From positions 1 to 64,000 of the forward strand of contig CASESJ010000001.1 in assembly GCA_949290575.1 (NCBI GenBank): 64,000 nucleotides of DNA, in the 5' to 3' direction. This document shows positions 42,882 to 51,439 of the stretch, piece after piece. Origin of the DNA: an uncultured Clostridia bacterium. Lineage in GTDB: Bacteria; Bacillota; Clostridia; Christensenellales; Borkfalkiaceae. A program made the position numbers and the translations under genes. Positions within the stretch are counted from its first letter, which is position 1. Each line of letters begins with the position of its first letter. Under the pieces are notes generated by a model. The model ran no database searches, was not told where the DNA came from, and was given only the letters and a program-made list of their open reading frames with translations.

Positions 42882-43505
42882 ATGAAAGTATTGATGATAA
42901 ACGGCAGTCCCCACGAACACGGCTGTACCGACGCCGCGCTCAGGATAATCGCAGGCGAGCTCAGAGCACAGGGCGTTGACAGCACAATTTTCTGGATAGG
43001 CAACGGAGCTGTTCATTCCTGCATGGGGTGTCTCAGCTGCCGCAAGACGGGCAGGTGCGTCTTTGACGACGATGTGGTCAATAAACTCGGCGAAATGGTC
43101 AAGGAATACGACGGCTATGTCTTCGGCTCGCCCGTGCACTACGCCTCGCCCGCGGGCGCGATTGTGTCCGTGCTTGACAGGCTCTTCTACGGCTACGGCA
43201 TGTATATGAAGTACAAGCCCGCCGCAAGCGTCGTCTCGGCAAGAAGGTCGGGCACTACCGCCGCATACGACGTGCTCAACAAATACATAGGCATATCCTC
43301 CATGATACAGGTCCCCGCAACCTATTGGAATATGGTTCACGGCAGCAAGGCTGAGGACGTCGAAAAGGATGAAGAGGGCGTAAGCGTCATGCGTGCAATA
43401 GGTTCTAATATGGCTTGGCTTTTAAAACTTCTGCAAAATGCCAGGGGCACAGAGCTCGAAAAGCCCGTAATCATCAAAAAAGTCATGACAAACTTCATAA
43501 GATAA
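42882..43505 (+). CDS. NADPH-dependent FMN reductase / iron-sulfur flavoprotein
   Basis: This 207-residue flavodoxin-fold protein has the FMN phosphate loop INGSPHEHGCTDAAL at the N-terminus. A cysteine cluster C-x2-C-x2-C (CMGCLSC, residues of about 47-53) with a further Cys near 59 may carry an iron-sulfur centre as in clostridial iron-sulfur flavoproteins. SPVHYASPAG completes the flavin site. Its role is redox transfer in an anaerobe; the partner is unknown. It is monocistronic with a consensus promoter and a GGAG site. Confidence 0.88.
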   Translation: MKVLMINGSPHEHGCTDAALRIIAGELRAQGVDSTIFWIGNGAVHSCMGCLSCRKTGRCVFDDDVVNKLGEMVKEYDGYVFGSPVHYASPAGAIVSVLDRLFYGYGMYMKYKPAASVVSARRSGTTAAYDVLNKYIGISSMIQVPATYWNMVHGSKAEDVEKDEEGVSVMRAIGSNMAWLLKLLQNARGTELEKPVIIKKVMTNFIR

Positions 43506-43650
43506 AGGAAAGTAAGGAATATCTTACAATTATATTCACGCCCGACTATGCCTTCAAAGCTGTGCCCTCGGACGGCAATACACTGAAGTAATATTCCCGC
43601 CCGACGACGCTACTGTCTGCGGCTCTCGGACGAGAAAGTCTGATATCAAT

Positions 43651-43684
43651 AAAAAATCCCCGTCCGGACAGGGCGGGGATTTTG
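43651..43684. terminator. Bidirectional terminator
   Basis: Stem AATCCCCG/CGGGGATT is bordered by A6 on one side and T4 on the other, between the flavoprotein and AspRS genes. The 140 bp upstream of it hold no supported gene. Confidence 0.7.
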
Positions 43685-43697
43685 TATTGGTTTATTT

Positions 43698-45029
43698 TTA
43701 CGGGGTAACTCTGTTGATGTCTCTGGGGAACATAGCGGCGTAGCGCACGTTCTTGAAGCCTAAAAGGTGCATTGTAAGTCTCTCGAGACCGAGACCTAGA
43801 CCGCCGTGAGGGGGTGCGCCGTACTTATGCAGCATGAGGTAGGTGTCGAAGTCGTCGGGGTTCATGCCCAGCTTTTTCATCTTTTCTACCTGCATGTTGT
43901 AGTCGTGAATTCTCTGACCGCCCGAGGTAATTTCTATGCCGCGGAACAGAAGGTCGAACGAGAGCGTGACTTCGCTGTCTTCGGGGTCGTCCATCGTGTA
44001 GAAGGGACGTTTTGAACTGAGGTAGTGGGTGACGAAAAGGAAGTCGGAGTTGAACTGCTGTTTAGCCCACTTGCCGAGGAAAGCTTCCTCTTCGGGCTCG
44101 AAGTCCTTCATATCAGTGATATTCTTGAGCTTTTTGACGCACATTTCCTTGGCGTCCTTGAAACGCACGCAGGGAATGGAGGTAATTTCGGGGATATCTA
44201 CCTTCAGAAGTTCGATTTCGGGCGCGTATTCCTCCTTAAGTAGCTTCATAATGTACTTCAGAACGCCCGTTTCCATATTCATAATGTCGGTAAAGCTGTC
44301 AATAAAGCCCATCTCGAAGTCCATCGAGATGTACTCGTTGAGGTGACGCGAGGTATCGTGGTGTTCGGCTCTGAATACGGGACCGATTTCAAAAACTCTC
44401 TCGTACACGGGCACGAGAGCCTGCTTATAGAGCTGGGGGCTCTGCGCGAGAAAGACCGTCTTGCCGAAGTAGTCGAGTTTGAACACGTTCGTGCCGCCCT
44501 CTGCGCCCGCAAAGTTGATTTTAGGCGAGTGAATTTCGGTAAAGTTCTGGCTCATCAGGTATTCTCTGAACCCGCGCTGAATGCCTTCCTGAATTTTGAA
44601 TACTGCGCGCTCTTTGGGGTTGCGCAGCGTGACGGGGCGGTAGTCGAGGTTGACGCTTAAATCGCAGTTGACCTGCTTTTTGGATATAACTACAGGCGGA
44701 ATGGCGGCGGGAACGGAGAGAACCTCAATATTGCTTATCTGCAGTTCATAGCGTTCGCTGCCGTCGCGCGTCTGGCTTTTTACGACCTTGCCCGTGACCT
44801 TTGCCGAGCACTGTTCAACGACGTCCTCCGTCAGTCTGTAGTCCGAAAATTCGGGCGAGTACACGCACTGAATGAGGTCGCGCGCCGTCCTTACAATGAT
44901 AAAAGCGAAGTCGCTCATATCTCTTATATTGTGAATTGCGCCCTTGATTGTCACCTGCTCGCCCACGTGATTGCAAAATTCAGAGTAGGGAGTGGAAGTA
45001 CACTCGATGACGCCTGTCATATCCTGCAT
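43698..45029 (-). CDS. aspS: Archaeal-type aspartyl-tRNA synthetase, probably non-discriminating
   Basis: This 443-residue class II synthetase has an N-terminal OB-fold (GEQVTIKGAIHNIRDM) and class II motifs FRAEHHDTSRHLNEY (motif 2) and GLGLGLERL (motif 3), ending FPRDINRVTP. It lacks the large GAD insertion of bacterial AspRS (about 590 residues), so it belongs to the archaeal-type AspRS2 group, which often charges both tRNA-Asp and tRNA-Asn. The resulting Asp-tRNA-Asn would need GatCAB, which is not in the window. A GGAGG site supports the start; a promoter with a 17-bp spacer lies just upstream. Confidence 0.9.
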   Translation of the reverse strand: MQDMTGVIECTSTPYSEFCNHVGEQVTIKGAIHNIRDMSDFAFIIVRTARDLIQCVYSPEFSDYRLTEDVVEQCSAKVTGKVVKSQTRDGSERYELQISNIEVLSVPAAIPPVVISKKQVNCDLSVNLDYRPVTLRNPKERAVFKIQEGIQRGFREYLMSQNFTEIHSPKINFAGAEGGTNVFKLDYFGKTVFLAQSPQLYKQALVPVYERVFEIGPVFRAEHHDTSRHLNEYISMDFEMGFIDSFTDIMNMETGVLKYIMKLLKEEYAPEIELLKVDIPEITSIPCVRFKDAKEMCVKKLKNITDMKDFEPEEEAFLGKWAKQQFNSDFLFVTHYLSSKRPFYTMDDPEDSEVTLSFDLLFRGIEITSGGQRIHDYNMQVEKMKKLGMNPDDFDTYLMLHKYGAPPHGGLGLGLERLTMHLLGFKNVRYAAMFPRDINRVTP

Positions 45030-45063
45030 AAAAAACCTCCGATAAAATCGATTACGACATAAA

Positions 45064-45092
45064 TTTTACTTTAAAAAAGTCTAAAAATCAAG
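45064..45092 (-). promoter_or_regulatory. Promoter of the AspRS gene
   Basis: On the minus strand, -35 TTGATT (45087-45092) and -10 TAAAAT (45064-45069) have a 17-bp spacer. Confidence 0.65.
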
Positions 45093-45160
45093 TATTTACG
45101 GCAAAGCTGCAAAAATAAATGCCGCCATGCCGCATAAAAGCGTGCAGACGGCTGTCGGAA

Positions 45161-45198
45161 CAAAAATTTGCGCCCGCTGCTGAAAGCAGCGGGCGCAA
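45161..45198 (-). terminator. Terminator of the candidate small RNA
   Basis: A 13-bp stem (45168-45180 with 45186-45198) is followed on the minus strand by AAATTTTTG. It separates the candidate RNA from the AspRS promoter. Confidence 0.75.
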
Positions 45199-45454
45199 AA
45201 AGTTACCTGCTCTCTCAGATATACCGCGGGTAACAGTTATTATAAACTGCCGCAGGGCAGTTTCTGAACAAGAAAAATCCGCTTATGCCGTGTTATGAAA
45301 AAGTATTAACCCGCTTCTCGCAGGTGGGTGCGCCGAGGTGCAAAATATTCGGACTTTCCGTAAAAATACAGACCTTGCCTATTTGCGCGAACGAAACGCT
45401 CCCTGAAATATTTTGTGGATTACGAATTTCCCATACCACGCACACAGCAGACTT
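45199..45454 (-). ncRNA. Candidate orphan structured RNA (about 255-290 nt)
   Basis: A strong minus-strand promoter and a downstream terminator enclose about 290 nt with no ORF and no linked gene. Visible pairings in the transcript are CAAAAUAUU with AAUAUUUUG (9 bp), GUGCG with CGCAC just outside it, a hairpin AAACUGCC-CUGC-GGCAGUUU, and GUUACC with GGUAAC near the 3' end. T-box, tmRNA, SRP and RNase P signatures are absent. A 6S-like RNA is conceivable from the segment CCCGCGGUAUAUCUGAGAG, but I could not complete a 6S fold. Confidence 0.5.
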
Positions 45455-45460
45455 ATATAT

Positions 45461-45489
45461 AGTATAGCAATAAACAGCAAAAAAATCAA
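45461..45489 (-). promoter_or_regulatory. Promoter of the candidate small RNA
   Basis: On the minus strand, -35 TTGATT (45484-45489) and -10 TATACT (45461-45466) have a 17-bp spacer. Confidence 0.7.
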
Positions 45490-45680
45490 CAAAATAATTT
45501 TAAAAATATAAATGCATTATTTTACATGTTGGCGAGAATTTTTCTCATTAAAGATATTTTGAGTTTTATATAAGATTTTGAAAAAGAAAGTTTAAATCAA
45601 CAATTGATATATCATTGTAATTTTCAATGTCAAAAATTGAAAAAGTATCACAAAAATTGGTACAAATTAATCTACATACG

Positions 45681-45709
45681 TTGACATAAATTTTTTATCG
45701 TGATAAAAT
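45681..45709 (+). promoter_or_regulatory. Promoter of the Ig-like lipoprotein / pectate lyase genes
   Basis: A perfect -35 TTGACA (45681-45686) and -10 TAAAAT (45704-45709) have a 17-bp spacer. It leaves an untranslated leader of about 165 nt that contains two short palindromes (GCGCATATGCGC and a GGAAG/CTTCC hairpin). Confidence 0.75.
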
Positions 45710-45879
45710 AAACAGGAAATAAAAGTTATCTTCTTCAAATTATTGGGCTTATACAAGCAGTTTAATATTTATAATTTATTTTGTTTTATTTACCTCGTCT
45801 AAATTTATGAAATTTTGCGCATATGCGCGGAATATAGGAAGTGAAAATCTTCCGTTATAAAAATCAATGGAGGAGCATA

Positions 45880-47631
45880 ATGAAAAAACTCAAAGTTCTG
45901 CTCTCAGCGGTAATGGCTTGTGTTTTGGCATTTTCGTTTGTGGGCTGTGCATCGGACGATGACGGTAAAAAGCCTTCAGGCGATGTGTTGACGCTTTCAA
46001 GAATAGCGATTAATACAGATGCAGTAAAAACACAATACTTTATCGGTGAAGAATTAAATTACGACGGATTGGTGGTTACAGCTACTTACCGTAATGAAAC
46101 AACAAGCTCGATACAGACGAGCACTGTCAGTCTCAGTAACGTAGTTGTTGATTCATCTGCTTTCAATAAAGATGCTGTCGGTACATATAGTATAGGCGTG
46201 TCTTATACTTACGGCAAAAACACCGCAGATGCAAGCTATACGGTAACGGTTGAACGTGCTGTTCGTCCTTATGAACTTATTCTTGACGATAGTTCTGTCA
46301 AAAAGTCATATAACATAGGTGATTCGTTTGATTCAACAGGTCTTAGCGCAACGATAGTATATTACAATTATCAGACCGGAGCTGTTGCAGACAGAACCGA
46401 CGTAAGCGACAAAGTCAAAATTGATTCGTCGGCATTCAATAAAGATGCGGTAGGAGAGTATTCAATCAAAGTAAGCTATCAGGAAAATGAGACGACGATT
46501 GAGGCAACCTATACTGTAATTGTAAAAATCGGTGCGGGACTTGATTTCGACATCCCCAATGATTCGAGCGATTACACCGTTGAAGCAGATGATTCTTTAA
46601 CGTATACTCTTGCATCATCCGGAACCGTAGTAGATTTAAGCACTTGGGTCGTTAATGTTGTTGACGCTAACGGCGTAGTTGGTGCGGAAGTAACAGATGG
46701 TTGCACATTCGAAGCTTATTATGGTTCTGCCGAAAACAAAATTACCGTAACGGACAAGCAGTTTATTGCAGATAAGGCAGGCTCTTATAATGTTTGGGCA
46801 TATTACGATAATTACAGCGTACCCGGTACAGACAAGACTTTTGATTTGAGTGCGTTTGTAGTTGTAAATGTTCAGGACGGATTGAGCTCAATAACGTTCA
46901 ATCCTTCCGCGACAGGCACGCTTACCGAACAGGAAGCCGGTTCTGATGTGATCAGTTCTACATGGACATTCACTGTACAGTATGCAAGTGGCGCAACCAA
47001 GGTCGTCACATCCGCAGATGTTGAAATTGAGGGATTGGATACTGTAACGGTTACGAACAACGGTGTTGCAACGGTTACATTTACCGAGATTGACGCAAAG
47101 GGCGTTGCAAAAACCGTAAGCACCACTGTCAACTATAAAATAACCGCGGCTACGGGCGACACATATGCTGATGTTATTATCGGTTCTGACTTGTTACCCG
47201 CAGGTACTTACACGTCTGAACTTAAAATAAATGATTTTGTCAGCATACTTGCGAGTGCAGATGGCAATGTAGTTATTGAAGCTAACAGCAAGAGTTATGG
47301 GGATAAGTCTTTCACCAACAGAGTAAAACTCGGCGGCGAAGGCAAAGTAACACATAGAAGCATTAAGCTTACTACTATGGCAGCTGCAAAAATAGTTATA
47401 TATTGCATGAGCTCGAGTAGTAAAGCGGATGCGGTAAGAACTGTAGCTTTGTATAACTCTACGTTTGTTGATAAGACCAGTACACCCGATGCTGTAGTAG
47501 GTGAAACCGCTTCCGTACCTGGCGATAAGCTCTATATGATTGAGTTCAATGTGACGGAAGCAGGCACTTATTATTTTGCAAGCCAGGCGAGCGGACTTAA
47601 CGTTTATGGCATAGAAATACTTTATTCTTAA
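45880..47631 (+). CDS. Surface lipoprotein with bacterial Ig-like domains and a lectin-like C-terminus
   Basis: This 583-residue protein has signal peptide and lipobox FVGC (Cys23). Two Ig-like modules of the Big_3 type follow (YFIGEELNYDGLVVTATY and YNIGDSFDSTGLSATIVY, with SSAFNKDAVGTYSI-like ends), then two further beta domains. The last roughly 150 residues (from SDLLPAGTYTSEL to YGIEILYS) resemble the carbohydrate-binding modules attached to pectate lyases. Located 18 bp before a pectate lyase gene behind one promoter, it probably binds the polymer at the cell surface. The ATG at 45880 follows GGAGGAG. Base composition is more AT-rich than that of the housekeeping genes. Confidence 0.82.
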   Translation: MKKLKVLLSAVMACVLAFSFVGCASDDDGKKPSGDVLTLSRIAINTDAVKTQYFIGEELNYDGLVVTATYRNETTSSIQTSTVSLSNVVVDSSAFNKDAVGTYSIGVSYTYGKNTADASYTVTVERAVRPYELILDDSSVKKSYNIGDSFDSTGLSATIVYYNYQTGAVADRTDVSDKVKIDSSAFNKDAVGEYSIKVSYQENETTIEATYTVIVKIGAGLDFDIPNDSSDYTVEADDSLTYTLASSGTVVDLSTWVVNVVDANGVVGAEVTDGCTFEAYYGSAENKITVTDKQFIADKAGSYNVWAYYDNYSVPGTDKTFDLSAFVVVNVQDGLSSITFNPSATGTLTEQEAGSDVISSTWTFTVQYASGATKVVTSADVEIEGLDTVTVTNNGVATVTFTEIDAKGVAKTVSTTVNYKITAATGDTYADVIIGSDLLPAGTYTSELKINDFVSILASADGNVVIEANSKSYGDKSFTNRVKLGGEGKVTHRSIKLTTMAAAKIVIYCMSSSSKADAVRTVALYNSTFVDKTSTPDAVVGETASVPGDKLYMIEFNVTEAGTYYFASQASGLNVYGIEILYS

Positions 47632-47649
47632 GGCGAGGAGGGATAAAAT

Positions 47650-50600
47650 ATGATTCTTAGTAAAAAGAAAAGATTTATATCGGTATTAGCGATGCTCGCT
47701 GTAACAGCTACTGCAACGCTCGGAGGCTTTTCGCTTTTAGGCGGTTCACCCGCTCCTGCCATTGTTGCAAATGCAGATACCACTATTGTAAACAAGACGT
47801 CGGAAGCTGAAGCTACAAAGTACTATATCGGTACTCCTGCTGAAGGTGCGGCGCAGACGGGTACTTCCGCAGATGATCCCATGGCTCCAGACAATATCGG
47901 TTCGTTGTTGATGGAACTCAAACCCGGAGATATTGTTTATGTTCTTCCCGGAGTTCATAAGGCTAATTTTACATGGTCTATCGGTAAGACCAATGCGAGT
48001 GAGACAAACGGTACTTACATAAGCGGTACATACGATGATTATATTGTATTCAAGGCTTTGGATCCTTCGCAGGAGACGGTGTTAAGTTTCTATGACCAGA
48101 CGTTTGCCGGAACTAACCGCGGCGTACAGATATACGGCAACTATTATTATTGGAGCGGCATAGATATCTGTGGTGCCGGTGACAATGGTATGTATATCGG
48201 CGGTAATTATAATGTTATCGAAAACTGCGAATTCTATGATAACCGCGATACAGGTTTACAGCTCGGCAGAAACTTTTCAGCCAACAATACAATAGATTCG
48301 TGGCCTAATTATAACCTGATAAGGAATTGCACATCGCACAATAACTACGATAACGAAACAAAAGGTGAAAATGCCGATGGTTTCGCAGCAAAACTTACAG
48401 TTGGCTACGGCAATATCTTCGACGGATGCATAGCATATCGTAACTCAGACGATGGTTGGGACTTGTTCGGTAAGGATGAATCCGGTATAATCGGTACGGT
48501 ATATATGTACAACTGTGTTGCGTTTGAAAACGGTTTCCTTGAGTATTCTCAGGCTGAATGCAATGAACGTTATACAACCGCCAACCAGTCTGCACTTGAA
48601 ACCAACCAGAATATTTATACTACGGCAAATGGCGACGGCAACGGTTTCAAGCTCGGCGGTTCTACGCTTGAAGGCGACGTATTCATGTATAACTGCTACT
48701 CATTCAATAACCGTATGCACGGCGTAACGGACAACTCCAACCCCGGTGTTATTTCCGTAAACAACACTACCTCGTATAACAATTCGGCTATTGTTGATAA
48801 CGATCCTTCAAGTCCTACCTTCGGACAGATAATAGGTTGCGATACAACTCACAACAATATTGACCTTGCCCGCAGCGAAGGAAGCTACAATAACCTTACC
48901 GGCGTTCTTTCGGTATTCAATAACAGAACAGGCAGCGGAAACGACGCTTACCTTGGCTCAACGGAAAACTGCTTGCTTACTGCCGGAACGAAATGGAATA
49001 AAATCACGACCCCTTATGATGCGAATACCATTACAGGCAGAAACGGCGAAAGCGTAGCGGCAGTTGCGGCAAGCGATATCTTCGTTGCTCTTCCCACTAA
49101 TGATTTGGGTGTGAACCGCGACATTCACATACATTCGCTTTTCCGTAATGCTGACGGTTCGTTGAATCTTGGCGATTTGCTCAAAATTAAAGATTATTCC
49201 GTACTTGGTTTTGAACAGGGCGAAATAGGTGGTAACCTTTGGGGAACAGAGCAGTCTGCTTATACGTTGCCCGATTATACATTCCTTACAAGTGAAGAAA
49301 TCACATCCGAGGCAGAAGCTAATGCAAAAGCAGTCGAGAATATGATTTATCTTCCCGTAAAGCAGAATGCAGTTTATCAGGACTTTGACTTGTCGACAAA
49401 GATGGTTGGCGGCACAACTGTCAGCTGGACATCATCTGACAATTCTCTGATATCTATCAGCTCTGAAGCAAGCGTATCCATATCCGGCGTATCTCATATA
49501 AGGGCAACCGTAAATCGTGATCTTACAAGCGATAAGGTCGTGACGTTAACGGCAACTGCGGTCGTTGGTGGCGTACAGATAGAAAAATCTTTCAATGTAA
49601 CGGTTAAGCAAAATGAGTATATAGTTGGCGATATTATTATTGAAGGCGTTAGCTTAAATACCAACTCATATATTGTCAGCCAGTTCGCTCTTGAAAAAGA
49701 GCCCGAAATGTCAGTACGCAATGCTGCAGACTACAATGGCAAGACGATACCTGAAGAGGATTACGTTGTTAAAACCACATATAAATATTCATCTGTAAAG
49801 GGTGGAAATTTAGTTGAAGTAGCAGCGTTCACTCCTTCAAATGCAGGTATATATCAGATTACTAAAGACGTAACCTGCGGTGCAACTTCCAACTCTTACA
49901 CATATACGATTTATGTAGTAAACGACGGTGCGGCAGTTGACTTCATGGACGAGCCTGCGGTTGCTGTAACCTACGGCGGATTTACGATTTCAGGAGAACT
50001 CAACAACGTTAAGGGTACTCTCTATGCTATGGTTGCCGATGAAGAACCTACAATGGCAGAATTCAGACTGAATGGTCAGAAATTTGACATTATCACGGAT
50101 AACATAACGGCTCAGTTTAATGCAAGCAATTCAGAAGCTTACAGCGTTTACTATGTAATATGCAACCCCAACGGCGTTGCAACTTCGCAAGTATATTCTT
50201 CCGACATAACTGTAAATGAAATAAGCACGCCACAGCAGTTCCAGGATCTTATTGCTGGCAAACCTGCTACAAATGTTATCTACAAACTTACTCAGGATCT
50301 TGATTTCGCTAAATTCGGAACATGGAATTCCGGCAGCTCCGGTTTCAATGGTTACATTGACGGCGACGGTCACACCATTAAGAATCTTACTGTTTCAAGC
50401 AGCACAAAGGGTAAGGCAAGCATCATTTATCGTCTCAGCGGCGGTACAATAGCAAATATTAACTTCAATGAGATTACCATAAGCAGCACTGCTCAGCAGG
50501 TTGGTATAATCGGTCAGGCTTACAGCGGTAACCTTATCAACATTAAGATGACCAATGTAGATGTTCAGTCGAGCGACCAGCGTGTAGGCGGTCTTATCGG

Positions 50601-51297
50601 ACAGGTATTTGAAGCAAACGGTACATTGCCTCTTGTAATTGACAGAGTTTCGCTCGTCAATGACGCAAATCATGCAATTACTTCTGCTGACAGACGTGCC
50701 GGAGGTATAATAGGTTTCATTCAGGTTAACTCCACACCTGACTCAGCGACAGTTGATATCCGCATTTCGAACTGCTTTGTTGATTCGTTAATCGGTGACA
50801 GAAATGCCCTTGTCGACGGAAGCGCAACTTATTCTGGCGAGCAGTTCGGCGGTATAGTCGGCACATACGACGCTTCAAGTACAGGTGCAGCTCTTATCGA
50901 TAACTTCTCGATGACTGTTGATAAGTGCTACTTTATAGGCACAACGGCAGGTAAAAACCGTGTTTCAGGTATAATCGGATATCAGCAGGGTATGACAAAA
51001 CTTACAGTAAGCAACTGTGTAAGTAACGGCGATATCTATTATATTGACGCTACTGCACCTATAATGGTGGCAGAAAAGAATGCATCCGGCATTTTCGGCG
51101 GCTATGCGGCAAACGCACCTACGAATGTAACCAACTGCTATGCTAAGTTTGAAGAGCACAATGCAAACTACTTTGTAACGATATTCACTGACAGCACAAT
51201 CAATAACGAAACATTCTGGTCAGGATGGTTAGGATTTGATTTGAATGATGTTTGGAAATTCGATGCAAATAATCCTACGTACATCACATTAAGATAA
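47650..51297 (+). CDS. Secreted family 9 pectate lyase with C-terminal repeats
   Basis: This 1215-residue exported protein has a signal peptide over residues 1-43 (AIVANADT cleavage region). Residues of about 55-510 form a right-handed beta-helix with polysaccharide lyase family 9 features: YYYWSGIDICGAGDNGMYIGG, then NADGFAAKLTVGYGN and YRNSDDGWDLFG, which include calcium-binding Asp residues. It should cleave polygalacturonate by beta-elimination. Behind it come an Ig-like segment (SWTSSDNSLISI), a further beta domain and GLUG-like repeats (FNGYIDGDGHTIKNLTV onward). No sorting motif is seen. It follows the lipoprotein gene by 18 bp with a GGAGGGAT site. It indicates plant-pectin use. Confidence 0.88.
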   Translation: MILSKKKRFISVLAMLAVTATATLGGFSLLGGSPAPAIVANADTTIVNKTSEAEATKYYIGTPAEGAAQTGTSADDPMAPDNIGSLLMELKPGDIVYVLPGVHKANFTWSIGKTNASETNGTYISGTYDDYIVFKALDPSQETVLSFYDQTFAGTNRGVQIYGNYYYWSGIDICGAGDNGMYIGGNYNVIENCEFYDNRDTGLQLGRNFSANNTIDSWPNYNLIRNCTSHNNYDNETKGENADGFAAKLTVGYGNIFDGCIAYRNSDDGWDLFGKDESGIIGTVYMYNCVAFENGFLEYSQAECNERYTTANQSALETNQNIYTTANGDGNGFKLGGSTLEGDVFMYNCYSFNNRMHGVTDNSNPGVISVNNTTSYNNSAIVDNDPSSPTFGQIIGCDTTHNNIDLARSEGSYNNLTGVLSVFNNRTGSGNDAYLGSTENCLLTAGTKWNKITTPYDANTITGRNGESVAAVAASDIFVALPTNDLGVNRDIHIHSLFRNADGSLNLGDLLKIKDYSVLGFEQGEIGGNLWGTEQSAYTLPDYTFLTSEEITSEAEANAKAVENMIYLPVKQNAVYQDFDLSTKMVGGTTVSWTSSDNSLISISSEASVSISGVSHIRATVNRDLTSDKVVTLTATAVVGGVQIEKSFNVTVKQNEYIVGDIIIEGVSLNTNSYIVSQFALEKEPEMSVRNAADYNGKTIPEEDYVVKTTYKYSSVKGGNLVEVAAFTPSNAGIYQITKDVTCGATSNSYTYTIYVVNDGAAVDFMDEPAVAVTYGGFTISGELNNVKGTLYAMVADEEPTMAEFRLNGQKFDIITDNITAQFNASNSEAYSVYYVICNPNGVATSQVYSSDITVNEISTPQQFQDLIAGKPATNVIYKLTQDLDFAKFGTWNSGSSGFNGYIDGDGHTIKNLTVSSSTKGKASIIYRLSGGTIANINFNEITISSTAQQVGIIGQAYSGNLINIKMTNVDVQSSDQRVGGLIGQVFEANGTLPLVIDRVSLVNDANHAITSADRRAGGIIGFIQVNSTPDSATVDIRISNCFVDSLIGDRNALVDGSATYSGEQFGGIVGTYDASSTGAALIDNFSMTVDKCYFIGTTAGKNRVSGIIGYQQGMTKLTVSNCVSNGDIYYIDATAPIMVAEKNASGIFGGYAANAPTNVTNCYAKFEEHNANYFVTIFTDSTINNETFWSGWLGFDLNDVWKFDANNPTYITLR

Positions 51298-51314
51298 TTT
51301 TCATATGTGATATC

Positions 51315-51349
51315 AATCGGCGGACTAGACAGTCCGCCGATTATTTTTT
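51315..51349 (+). terminator. Terminator of the pectate lyase operon
   Basis: A 12-bp stem AATCGGCGGACT with its complement, loop AGAC, is followed by TTATTTTTT-type bases. Confidence 0.85.
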
Positions 51350-51361
51350 GGTTTTAAATGT

Positions 51362-51403
51362 TGTAAAAAATAAGCCCTCCGCCGAAGAAATAAGGCGGAG
51401 GGC
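51362..51403 (-). terminator. Terminator of pyk
   Basis: Stem GCCCTCCGCC/GGCGGAGGGC is followed on the minus strand by a T-run. Confidence 0.85.
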
Positions 51404-51439
51404 AATAATAAAATTAATACTTATATATTAATAATAAAA

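Noticed and set aside
43506..43650. Possible gene fragment after the flavoprotein (a short frame reading TIIFTPDYAF)
   Set aside because: Only about 25 codons, with no start, no family match and stops in all frames; too little to call a pseudogene.
45199..45300. T-box riboswitch before aspS, suggested by ACCGCGGGTAAC
   Set aside because: The motif occurs on the plus strand, opposite to aspS transcription, and the full T-box sequence and stem I are not present.
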